Source of the DNA: an uncultured Bacillota bacterium
GTDB taxonomy: Bacteria; Bacillota_I; Bacilli_A; RFN20; CAG-826
Reading direction: 5' to 3'
Assembly (NCBI GenBank): GCA_949299565.1
Contig: OX437086.1
Location: 997,999-1,061,998 of the forward strand
Length of the DNA: 64,000 bases
Part shown: positions 56,822 to 64,000 of the stretch, piece after piece
How the letters are laid out: the number at the start of each line of letters is the position of its first letter
Numbering within the stretch: the stretch's first letter is position 1
Notes under the pieces: model-generated
The model's database searches: none
Told to the model about the DNA's origin: nothing
The model's input: the letters and a program-made list of their open reading frames with translations, nothing else
Made by a program: the position numbers and the translations under genes

Positions 56822-57194
56822 ATGCTGAGCCGTTTTTGCAGGTTTTTATGTTTTTAACCATTTTAATAAACTATCCTATTTTGATAGTATGCGTGATGAT
56901 GAAAAAAGCGTTCTTCTTTTATTTCCTAAATAGTCTTAAAAACAATGTCATCCAATTAACTTGAAGAAAATAAAGGCCTCGATTAGAAACCTTATTTTTC
57001 AAGAAAAATGTCCAGCAAACTTAAAAATCCTGATTTTAAAATCCTTTTAGATTTGTCGCTTTCGTCAGCCGCTTATATCCCTTCCTTTTAAATAATTGTT
57101 ATTCCGTCAAAAGAACACATTTCACTCCATTGGTAAATTAATAAAAGCGATATTACATCACCCGCATAACTCTCAAATTTAACAATTAAGATAT
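56822..57194. other. Intergenic stretch, no gene seen
   Basis: 373 A/T-rich bases between pnuC and the lipoprotein. A weak hairpin ACTATC / GATAGT with TTTATT after it on the minus strand (56868-56890) could end the lipoprotein transcript, but it is 300 bases beyond the stop. No ORF, tRNA or known RNA is recognised. Confidence 0.4.
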
Positions 57195-58700
57195 CTATTC
57201 AGCAGCTTTTGAAAACGCTAACTCATAAAGGGCTTCAGCGAAATCTCTATAGTCACCAGTCATCTCGGAAAATTGACGAATGTCTAAAGAGAAAGTGTCG
57301 CTAGCATCAGCGTGTTCAAAGGCTGAAGTAAAAGCATATATATCATTTGAATAAGAACCGGCATATGCTTCAAAATAAAAGGAATAGTATCTAGGATTGT
57401 TGCCTTGATTTATGCGAAATAACCCAATAGTACTCGGAACCGCTCCTCCATCTCCTGTGTTTGAATCGAAAACAATTTTACAAATCCATTCAATTTCCTC
57501 GTTAGTAAAAGATTTTACTGTGTTCACAAAAATTTCGTTTTCTTCCTTATCATTAAAGAAATGGGCAGCATCTTTCCTTACACCATCGAAAACAGATTCA
57601 GGACAATTAGCATAGAGCGCTGTATTCGTATATTGATAATCAAAATAGTCCATATTATCAATCCCTAAAATATACCGACCCTTTTCATAAAAATCTGATA
57701 ACGAGTCTCTATCCATGTAGTCATAGTCGAAGTAACCAATGTCTGAGGAATCTGTATAGAGTGTATTTTTTTCGTTCAGAGACAGAACAGAATCAAGTGA
57801 AGAGTAATCAGCGCCAGGATAATCGTGTGCATGTACACGATTCAAGTAAGGTAGACTGCTAAAGTGACCTCTATTTAACGAATACGAAAATATACCACTG
57901 CCATCGAACGAAGGCGCGACAAAGAAATTAACCGTATCAGGTTCCCTTGATAATATCTCCGAATCAGATCCATCAAAATGTGGATCGCCATTCCTCGCTA
58001 CCCTCCAAACAAGATCCTGGTCATCATTAAAATCGATAATAAGTGGAGACCTATAATATAAATAATCACCACGGTTGCTAGAGTAGTAACTAAATATCAT
58101 GATTTCGTTATGTTTATAAGGTAGATTTAGCCAAAGCTGTTTTGTATTTAAGGGCAGTTTCGGAACATAACCAGAGTTTCGAAGCTGATAAACATTTCTA
58201 CCATTTAAAAATACATATACACATTCTGAAGCGCCCAAACTGCCACCTAGCTGAAGCGTCTTCGACGTCCAATCGTATCTCGTTTCCGAATAAAGAGTCT
58301 CGGATAAACTTACATCGCTAGTGATAGTATTTACGAAACAATAAGTTTCAAGTCCATCCTCAGCAGTAGCAATGATTGAGGAAAAGACTCTCTCACCTTT
58401 GTGTGTAATATTCAAATCTTCGTCAATATCAAAAAGTGCTTCGTCGTAAGTCAGGGTAATATTGGTATCTTTATATTTGCCTTCTTTTATTAAGTTTAAT
58501 TTTACAGGCGTATCTTCTTCTAACGGCAGATAGATGATGTCCTGTTCGAAGTAGAAAAGGTCGTTTTCTTGGGCAGAAGACGATGAACTAGAAGAATTAT
58601 CAGAAGAAACGTTGCTAGACAAAGATTCGTCATCAGCAAAACTACATCCCATCAAAAGCGATAACGACAATAGTCCAACATAAAGCAAATTTCTTTTCAT
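57195..58700 (-). CDS. Large Ser-linker lipoprotein of unknown function
   Basis: Not recognised. The protein has 501 residues. Signal peptide with lipobox LLMGC (Cys19), then a short linker with an eight-residue Ser run, then an acidic, Tyr/Asp-rich body. The segment YSETRYDWTSKTLQL and later DYDYMDRDSL, YILGIDNMDYFDYQ suggest a beta-rich extracellular fold, perhaps a CotH-like kinase or carbohydrate-related protein, but I cannot name one. The ATG at 58700 has GGAG upstream; the longer frame to 58736 lies across the leader. Monocistronic. Confidence 0.7.
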   Translation of the reverse strand: MKRNLLYVGLLSLSLLMGCSFADDESLSSNVSSDNSSSSSSSAQENDLFYFEQDIIYLPLEEDTPVKLNLIKEGKYKDTNITLTYDEALFDIDEDLNITHKGERVFSSIIATAEDGLETYCFVNTITSDVSLSETLYSETRYDWTSKTLQLGGSLGASECVYVFLNGRNVYQLRNSGYVPKLPLNTKQLWLNLPYKHNEIMIFSYYSSNRGDYLYYRSPLIIDFNDDQDLVWRVARNGDPHFDGSDSEILSREPDTVNFFVAPSFDGSGIFSYSLNRGHFSSLPYLNRVHAHDYPGADYSSLDSVLSLNEKNTLYTDSSDIGYFDYDYMDRDSLSDFYEKGRYILGIDNMDYFDYQYTNTALYANCPESVFDGVRKDAAHFFNDKEENEIFVNTVKSFTNEEIEWICKIVFDSNTGDGGAVPSTIGLFRINQGNNPRYYSFYFEAYAGSYSNDIYAFTSAFEHADASDTFSLDIRQFSEMTGDYRDFAEALYELAFSKAAE

Positions 58701-58721
58701 ATCTATCTTGTCTCCGTTTTT

Positions 58722-58750
58722 AGAATATCCCTTCACGAGAAAAGTGTAAA
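58722..58750 (-). promoter_or_regulatory. Promoter of the large lipoprotein
   Basis: TTTACA (58745-58750), 17-bp spacer, TATTCT (58722-58727), about 20 bases before the ATG with GGAG between. Confidence 0.5.
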
Positions 58751-58969
58751 GAATGTTAATTGTGGTTTAATTTTTAAGCTAACTTCCCGATTTTGATATT
58801 TATATGAATTTAAATTTTGAAATGAAAGGGAAAAAATAATGCCCTTATCTACCGCGAAAGAAAAAACAATGCGATAAAAAGCATGAGTTTAACGTTACTA
58901 CCACCAAAAACAAAAAAGTCTGTACATTCCTAGGTTTCCCTAAGACTGTATCAGACATCTCATGCAATA

Positions 58970-59046
<77 letters not shown>

Positions 59047-59086
59047 GCTCGCTTATTATATAACCTTTAAGAATTTATGCCATCAA

Positions 59087-59122
59087 AAAGGCGACCGAGA
59101 GAAATTCTCCCCGTCGCCTTTT
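59087..59122 (-). terminator. Rho-independent terminator after PFOR
   Basis: Minus strand: AAAGGCGAC / GTCGCCTTT 9-bp stem with an internal GAGAA/TTCTC helix, then TTTT. It lies 16 bases after the PFOR stop. Confidence 0.92.
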
Positions 59123-59137
59123 AATTTCATCTAGAAA

Positions 59138-62100
59138 TTAGAGACCGAACTTTTTAATTGCTTCCCAACGTCTCTTAGCGTAAATCTCTGATTTTTCTAA
59201 GAGAGTTTCAGCTTCCTTCGGATTGACGACTGGAAGCTGCGAGAAACGCGTCTCATGCATGACGAAGTCTCTAAATTTACTGAAGTCAGGCTCCTTGCAG
59301 TCGAGCTCTAAAGCCGGCTTACCTTCCGCTAATTTGCGAGGATCGTAACGGAACGTCGTGAAATAACCGCATTCAACTGCGTCTTTCTCTTCTTTAATCG
59401 AATTGATAAGACCGCCTTTGATTCCTTGATTCACGCAAGGGCAATAAGCGATGATGAGCGATGGACCATCATAGCTTTCAGCGTCTTTGATAGCCTGGAT
59501 TGCCTTGAGCGGATTAGCACCGAGAGAAATCTGAGCCACATAGACGTGACCATAAGCCATTGCCATCAAAGCTAAATTCTTCTTTGCTTCTTTCTTACCA
59601 GAAGCAGTGAATTTATTGATGGAACCAGTCTGAGAACTCTTAGAAGCTTGTCCGCCGGTGTTGGAATAAACCTCGGTGTCTAAAACTAAGACATTAACGT
59701 CGGCTTCATTGGCCAAGACGTGATCAAGACCGCCATAGCCGATATCGTAAGACCAGCCATCGCCGCCGACAATCCACACTGACTTATCAAGAAGATCCCG
59801 GTAATAGGCTTTAAGTTCTTTGACAGATGCGTTTTTGCTCGCTTCAACGCCTTCAATGATTGAAGGAATCAATTTTCGGACGTAGTCGCGATTCTTAATG
59901 TGCGACAGATAATCATTGAAGAGCGTCTTCAAGCTTTCTTCAACATCAGAAGCTTTCAAGGCCTCGTTCATGATGCTCACGATGCGTGCAAGTTTGGCAT
60001 CCGTTGCAATACGCATGCCGAAACCATATTCAGCATTATCTTCAAATAAAGAGTTGGCCCACGCTGGCCCTTGACCATCATGATCAGTGACAAACGGTGT
60101 TAAAGGTGTTGAGCCGCAATAAATTGAAGAACAACCGGTGGCGTTGGCCACTAACATGTCTTTGCCGAAAAGCTGCGTCACCAAACGATAATACGGAGCC
60201 TCTCCGCAACCGGCGCAAGCACCGCTAACCTCCATATACGGCATCAAGAAACCGACGCCTTTCACAGTGGTAAGCGGGAACTTATCGGCCTTATAGGTGA
60301 CCTTCTTGTAAAGATAATCCGCACCCTCTTGCTCGTGGAATTGTGATTTGGCTTCCACCATCTTCAAAGCATATTTGCCGTTCTTTAATTTATCGGCAGT
60401 CTTGTTGGCCATACATTCGGAAACACAAAGGCCGCAACCGACACAGTTCATCGTTGAAACTTGAATCTTGTATTTCAAGCCTTTGGCGCCCATTGCATCT
60501 AAAAGATTGGTCTTTACGCTTTCTGGAGCTTTTTCTACTTCCTTTTCATCTAAAAGGAACGGACGGATCGTCGCGTGCGGACAAACGAAAGCGCATTGAT
60601 TGCATTGAATGCAATTTTCTTTATGCCATTCGGGCACCATATCCGCGATCGCACGTTTTTGCCGGAAGGTGATGTTTTGATTCATCGTGCCGTCTAAAAG
60701 TTCATGCTTCATGAATTCTGAAGTCGGTAGTTCATCACCATCCAAGCGATCGATGCTCTCGACATAACGATCGAAATATTCATCTTCGCCGTTCGGAATG
60801 ATTTTAAGAACCGGTAATTCTAACCATTCTTCTTTGACAGGAACTTCGCGTAAGCCTTCAGTTCCCATGTCAATGGCCTTATAGTTCAATTCGACAACTG
60901 CTTGTCCTTTCTTAGCATAAGATTTCTCGGCAAATTTCTTCATCCACTTTTTCGCCTCTTCATAAGGCATGATCTGAGGATTTAAAGCAAAGAAAGAAGC
61001 CTGGAGAATCGTGTTGGTATGACGGCCCATGCCGATTTCGCGAGCAATCTTATTCGCATCAATCGCGTAGAATTTTGCATGCTTTTCCGCTAATAAGTGC
61101 TTCATCCGGTTCGGCATGCTCTTTTCAAGAGTGGCATCATCCATATCAGTATTAAGAAGGAATGTGCCTCCATCTTTTAAATTGGCGATGATATCAAATC
61201 GCAAGACATAAGTGTCTAACGAACAAGAAATGAAATCCGCGTTTTTCACATAATATTCGCTATGAATCGGTTTTTTGCCGAAGCGCAAATGCGAACGGGT
61301 CGTGCCGCCCGCTTTCCGTGAATCGTATTGGAAATAAGCTTGGGCATATTGACCAGTTGCATCGCCGATAATTTTGATAGAAGACTTATTGGCAGAAACG
61401 GTTCCGTCGCTTCCCAAACCATAGAAGAGACAAGAGGTGTAATCATGCGGAACGACAAATTTTTGATCGACAGGAATCGAAAGATGCGTGACGTCATCGA
61501 TGATTCCGACCGTAAAGCCGTTCCAATGCTTATCGCTCTCTAAGAAATCGTAGACAGATTTAACATCCTTCGGCTGCGTATCTTTGCTAGAAAGACCATA
61601 ACGTCCGCCAATGAGGACCTCAAAATGCCGACCTTCGTTTTGCATAGCCGCAACGACATCAAGATAAAGCGGTTCGCCTTCGCCGTTGCTCTCTTTTGTC
61701 CTATCAAGAACAGCGATTCTCTTGACTGAATGAGGAATCGCCTCAGAAAGAAGTTTAGAAGAGAACGGACGATAAAGATGAACCTTAATAAGACCGACCT
61801 TTCTGCCGTTTTTATTGAGTTCATCGACAACTTCCTCGGCTGTTTCATTGACGGAGCCCATCGCGATGATGACGCTTTCGGCGTCAGAAGCACCATAATA
61901 AACAAACGGAGCATAATAACGACCCGTCAAACGGGTAGCCTCAGCAAAATATTTTTGAACGATTGGCAAGACAGCCGCAAAATGCGAATTTTGAGCTTCG
62001 CGAGCTTGGAAATAAATATCGTCATTTTCGGCCCCGCCGCGGGTCACTGGATGTGTGTGAGGATTCAAAGCACGCGCTCTAAAAGCTTCCACCTTATCCA

Positions 62101-62701
62101 TCGGAAGCAATTTCTTCCATTCTTCTTTATCAACGAATTCAACGTTCTGCACCTCGTGCGATGTTCTGAAGCCGTCAAAGAAGTGCATGACGGGCACGCT
62201 AGAATCAATCGCAGTCAAATGGGCTACCGGTGTCAAATCAGCAATCTCTTGCACAGAATTTGAAACAATCATCGTGCAGCCTGTTTGCCGACAAGCCATC
62301 ACGTCAGCTTGATCGCCGAAAATTGAAAGAGCCCTTGTAGCTAAAGAACGCGCGGACACATGTAAAACTGCCGGCAAAAGTTCGCCAACCCACTTATAAA
62401 GGTTAGGAATCATTAATAACAAGCCTTGTGAAGCTGTATAAGTTGTCGCTAAACTTCCGCCTTGCAAAGCTCCGTGCACGGCTCCCGAAGCGCCAGCCTC
62501 GGATTGCATCTCAACAACCTTAACCGGAGCATTAAAGAAATTCTTTTCTCCTTTAGAAGCTAAAACATCCACATACTCTGCCATCGGTGAAGAGGGAGTA
62601 ATCGGATATATCGCCGCCACCTCGCTGAAATAATAGCTTTCAATGGCCGCAGCAGTATTGCCATCCACAGACTGGAAGGCTTTTTTAATAGTTTCTGCCA
62701 T
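59138..62701 (-). CDS. nifJ: Pyruvate:ferredoxin (flavodoxin) oxidoreductase, single chain
   Basis: Oxidatively decarboxylates pyruvate to acetyl-CoA and CO2 and reduces ferredoxin; a mark of anaerobic life. The 1187 residues are the usual single-chain length. In order: the N-terminal domain with YPITPSSPMAEY; the CoA-binding domain; the two-cluster ferredoxin domain CIQCNQCAFVCPHA and CVGCGLCVSEC; then the C-terminal TPP domain with CAGCGEAPY, ATGCSSIYCGSTP and GGDGWSYDIGYGGLDH plus NTGGQASKS. The proximal cluster cysteines and the C-terminal CPCVNQG region are present. AAAGGAG precedes the ATG. Monocistronic, with its own terminator; no ferredoxin gene is adjacent. Confidence 0.97.
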   Translation of the reverse strand: MAETIKKAFQSVDGNTAAAIESYYFSEVAAIYPITPSSPMAEYVDVLASKGEKNFFNAPVKVVEMQSEAGASGAVHGALQGGSLATTYTASQGLLLMIPNLYKWVGELLPAVLHVSARSLATRALSIFGDQADVMACRQTGCTMIVSNSVQEIADLTPVAHLTAIDSSVPVMHFFDGFRTSHEVQNVEFVDKEEWKKLLPMDKVEAFRARALNPHTHPVTRGGAENDDIYFQAREAQNSHFAAVLPIVQKYFAEATRLTGRYYAPFVYYGASDAESVIIAMGSVNETAEEVVDELNKNGRKVGLIKVHLYRPFSSKLLSEAIPHSVKRIAVLDRTKESNGEGEPLYLDVVAAMQNEGRHFEVLIGGRYGLSSKDTQPKDVKSVYDFLESDKHWNGFTVGIIDDVTHLSIPVDQKFVVPHDYTSCLFYGLGSDGTVSANKSSIKIIGDATGQYAQAYFQYDSRKAGGTTRSHLRFGKKPIHSEYYVKNADFISCSLDTYVLRFDIIANLKDGGTFLLNTDMDDATLEKSMPNRMKHLLAEKHAKFYAIDANKIAREIGMGRHTNTILQASFFALNPQIMPYEEAKKWMKKFAEKSYAKKGQAVVELNYKAIDMGTEGLREVPVKEEWLELPVLKIIPNGEDEYFDRYVESIDRLDGDELPTSEFMKHELLDGTMNQNITFRQKRAIADMVPEWHKENCIQCNQCAFVCPHATIRPFLLDEKEVEKAPESVKTNLLDAMGAKGLKYKIQVSTMNCVGCGLCVSECMANKTADKLKNGKYALKMVEAKSQFHEQEGADYLYKKVTYKADKFPLTTVKGVGFLMPYMEVSGACAGCGEAPYYRLVTQLFGKDMLVANATGCSSIYCGSTPLTPFVTDHDGQGPAWANSLFEDNAEYGFGMRIATDAKLARIVSIMNEALKASDVEESLKTLFNDYLSHIKNRDYVRKLIPSIIEGVEASKNASVKELKAYYRDLLDKSVWIVGGDGWSYDIGYGGLDHVLANEADVNVLVLDTEVYSNTGGQASKSSQTGSINKFTASGKKEAKKNLALMAMAYGHVYVAQISLGANPLKAIQAIKDAESYDGPSLIIAYCPCVNQGIKGGLINSIKEEKDAVECGYFTTFRYDPRKLAEGKPALELDCKEPDFSKFRDFVMHETRFSQLPVVNPKEAETLLEKSEIYAKRRWEAIKKFGL

Positions 62702-62773
62702 ATTTTCTCCTTTGAACCTATCCGGGTTAAGTATAGTTTTTCAGTCTTCAAGAAACAACGAGAAAAGAAAAGA

Positions 62774-62795
62774 AAAGCCCCCTAAAGGGGGCTCT
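62774..62795 (-). terminator. Rho-independent terminator after the partial secreted protein
   Basis: Minus strand: AGCCCCC / GGGGGCT 7-bp stem with loop TTTA, then CTTTTCTTTTCTTTTC-type T-rich tract. It ends the gene at 62819-64000. Confidence 0.9.
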
Positions 62796-62818
62796 CCTTA
62801 TTGATTCGTTGTTATTTA

Positions 62819-64000
62819 TTAAGCAGCAACAAAATTGATAACAATCGAAGCGATGTAGAAGGAACCGCTGTCAGCAGCACTATGACCGACTTTGAAGAAG
62901 GTTGCATCAGAAGAAGTGACGTCATACATATAGGTGTAGTCAACAATTTCTGATTGCGCAATAGCGGTCGGATTGCCCGTAACTTCGCTACTACCAACAG
63001 AAATGCCGAAGTTAGTTTCTTTTGGGAGATTTTGTCCCTCAGTGAAATGAACTTCAATACTATCGATCGCCAAAGGCAAAGCGGTAGTATTAGCAATGTA
63101 GGAAGGATTGCTGTTGTTGTTTCTAAATTGGAGACCATATCCATAGTCAGCGATTTGATTGGCGTTTAAGGCAACGGCAGTTCCGTTTACATCAACATTA
63201 GCTGTGTAGTCACCATAGTTTCCTAAATCAGCAAAAGTCTCAGTGGTAATTGTGATGTTGTTCACAACGACACTCATATCAGCAAAGACGACTTCGACGC
63301 TGTTATAAGAAGTGAGCGTAAAGGTGTATGGCTCAGATAAGGTTTCGATTGTGTAACCATGGTTAACGCGGACACTGGAAATACGATATCCATCAGAAGG
63401 AGTGATAGTCAAAGTGGCTTCTGTGCCATAAACGCCGCTTTCGATGCTAGAAGTAACTTCACCACCGGTGATTTCAGTCGGGATAATGACGTTATATGGG
63501 TCGCTCACAGTCTCGTGAGCAATCGTCACAGCGTAGGCATTATGATATTGGAGACTGTACTGGAAGATGATGGTAATTTGATCACCATTATTAATGTCAG
63601 CAAGCGTCGTGACCGCGTCTCGCTGGTTCGTATAACTGGCAACAAGACCATCCGCATAGGTGAAGGCTGTTTCAGTTGTCGTATTGCCGAAAAGTTCAAG
63701 AGTAGCTCCCGTTGTCGGATCAACGAGGAATCCGTTGCCGTAAGCATCTTCGTGGTCTAAGCCCTCTAAGATACCAGTGGCTTGATAAAGCGTGCTGCCG
63801 TTGATATCGGTTTCAGCAATCGCATCGGCGATTGAAATCTGAACTGGATCGGGGCGGGATGTGTCCACTACTGGAGGCTCTGGTTCAGTCGCATAAAGTT
63901 CGGCAATGTTGGAGTCAGCTCCGGTGATGTGATCCATTGTTGAGAGCGAAAGAGTGTTGTAGTTGCTAAAGTTTCCAATATAGACCTCATTTTCACCGCA
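62819..64000 (-). CDS. Secreted multi-domain protein with OB-fold-like and InlB B-repeat-like domains (5' end cut by window edge)
   Basis: The frame is open to the right edge (EVYIGNFSNYNTLSLS precedes the first visible ATG), so the N-terminus is missing; about 393 residues are visible. The first part ends in a YNTLSLSTMDHITG segment. Next, about 120 residues (SIADAIAETDINGSTLYQATG ... GNGFLVDP) resemble an OB-fold nucleic-acid or cofactor binding domain of secreted proteins. Then a B-repeat-like unit (GGEVTSSIESGVYGTEATLTITP ... YTFTLTSYNSVEVVF). A last beta-rich domain with no cell-wall anchor ends the protein. Substrate and function are unknown. Confidence 0.7.
   Translation of the reverse strand, partial: CGENEVYIGNFSNYNTLSLSTMDHITGADSNIAELYATEPEPPVVDTSRPDPVQISIADAIAETDINGSTLYQATGILEGLDHEDAYGNGFLVDPTTGATLELFGNTTTETAFTYADGLVASYTNQRDAVTTLADINNGDQITIIFQYSLQYHNAYAVTIAHETVSDPYNVIIPTEITGGEVTSSIESGVYGTEATLTITPSDGYRISSVRVNHGYTIETLSEPYTFTLTSYNSVEVVFADMSVVVNNITITTETFADLGNYGDYTANVDVNGTAVALNANQIADYGYGLQFRNNNSNPSYIANTTALPLAIDSIEVHFTEGQNLPKETNFGISVGSSEVTGNPTAIAQSEIVDYTYMYDVTSSDATFFKVGHSAADSGSFYIASIVINFVAA

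Overview
The window looks like the chromosome of a low-to-mid GC Firmicute of class Bacilli, probably an uncultured, gut-type lineage near the Erysipelotrichia / RF39 / Mollicutes side. The evidence is a PolC-type DNA polymerase III, Bacillus-like gene order around rpsB-tsf, ffh-ftsY and trmFO-topA, RapZ-WhiA, TGA used as stop, a one-piece pyruvate:ferredoxin oxidoreductase, the MEP enzyme Dxr, and several Ser-rich lipoproteins starting MKK..SCGG. The lineage is inferred from gene content and a reading of the 16S rRNA, not from a search. I see no phage, transposase, IS element or CRISPR array.

Layout. 1-32.3 kb is a core housekeeping block, nearly all on the minus strand: polC (cut by the left edge), rseP, dxr, cdsA, uppS, an inserted plus-strand LRR membrane protein, frr, pyrH, tsf, rpsB, xerC, trmFO, topA, dprA, rnhB, rbgA, lepB, a DUF1848 protein, rplS, a plus-strand rpsP-khpA-rimM-trmD operon, ffh, ylxM, ftsY, rnc, plsX, recG, fakA and an asp23-family gene. 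Read right to left this is the Bacillus order, except that the rpsP-trmD block is inverted and proS, clpQY-codY, smc and acpP are absent from their usual places. 32.4-37 kb is accessory: a gene with an apparent -1 frameshift, two lipoproteins and a papain-like peptidase. 37.2-42.4 kb is a 5S-23S-16S rRNA operon (minus strand) with tandem promoters and RNase III stems. 42.5-47.7 kb carries a BAX-inhibitor-1 family protein and the triose part of glycolysis (tpiA, pgk, gapA) around a lipoprotein. 47.7-56.0 kb is an overlapping operon uvrA-lgt-HAD-trxB-rapZ-whiA-XRE. pnuC diverges from uvrA. The right end holds a large lipoprotein, tRNA-Pro(GGG), PFOR and a partial secreted protein.

How the parts work together. 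The left half supplies translation (S2, EF-Ts, S16, L19, Frr, RimM, TrmD, TrmFO, RbgA), the SRP pathway (Ffh, FtsY, YlxM) with signal peptidase I, phospholipid and isoprenoid-carrier synthesis (PlsX, FakA, CdsA, Dxr, UppS) and DNA maintenance (PolC, TopA, XerC, DprA, RecG, RnhB). Lgt in the right half would lipidate the four lipoproteins seen here.

Most notable observations: (1) at least seven genes have a TATAAT-like -10 box 7-10 nt before the ATG and no Shine-Dalgarno sequence, so they are probably leaderless; (2) a 14-bp exact tandem duplication lies in a conserved part of the 16S gene; (3) a small gene is split by a U-UUU-UUA slippery heptamer; (4) Lgt is enlarged at both ends and has Leu where the family's HGG histidine should be; (5) a 5-codon upstream ORF overlaps the rpsB start as ATGA; (6) a terminator-like hairpin separates khpA from rimM.
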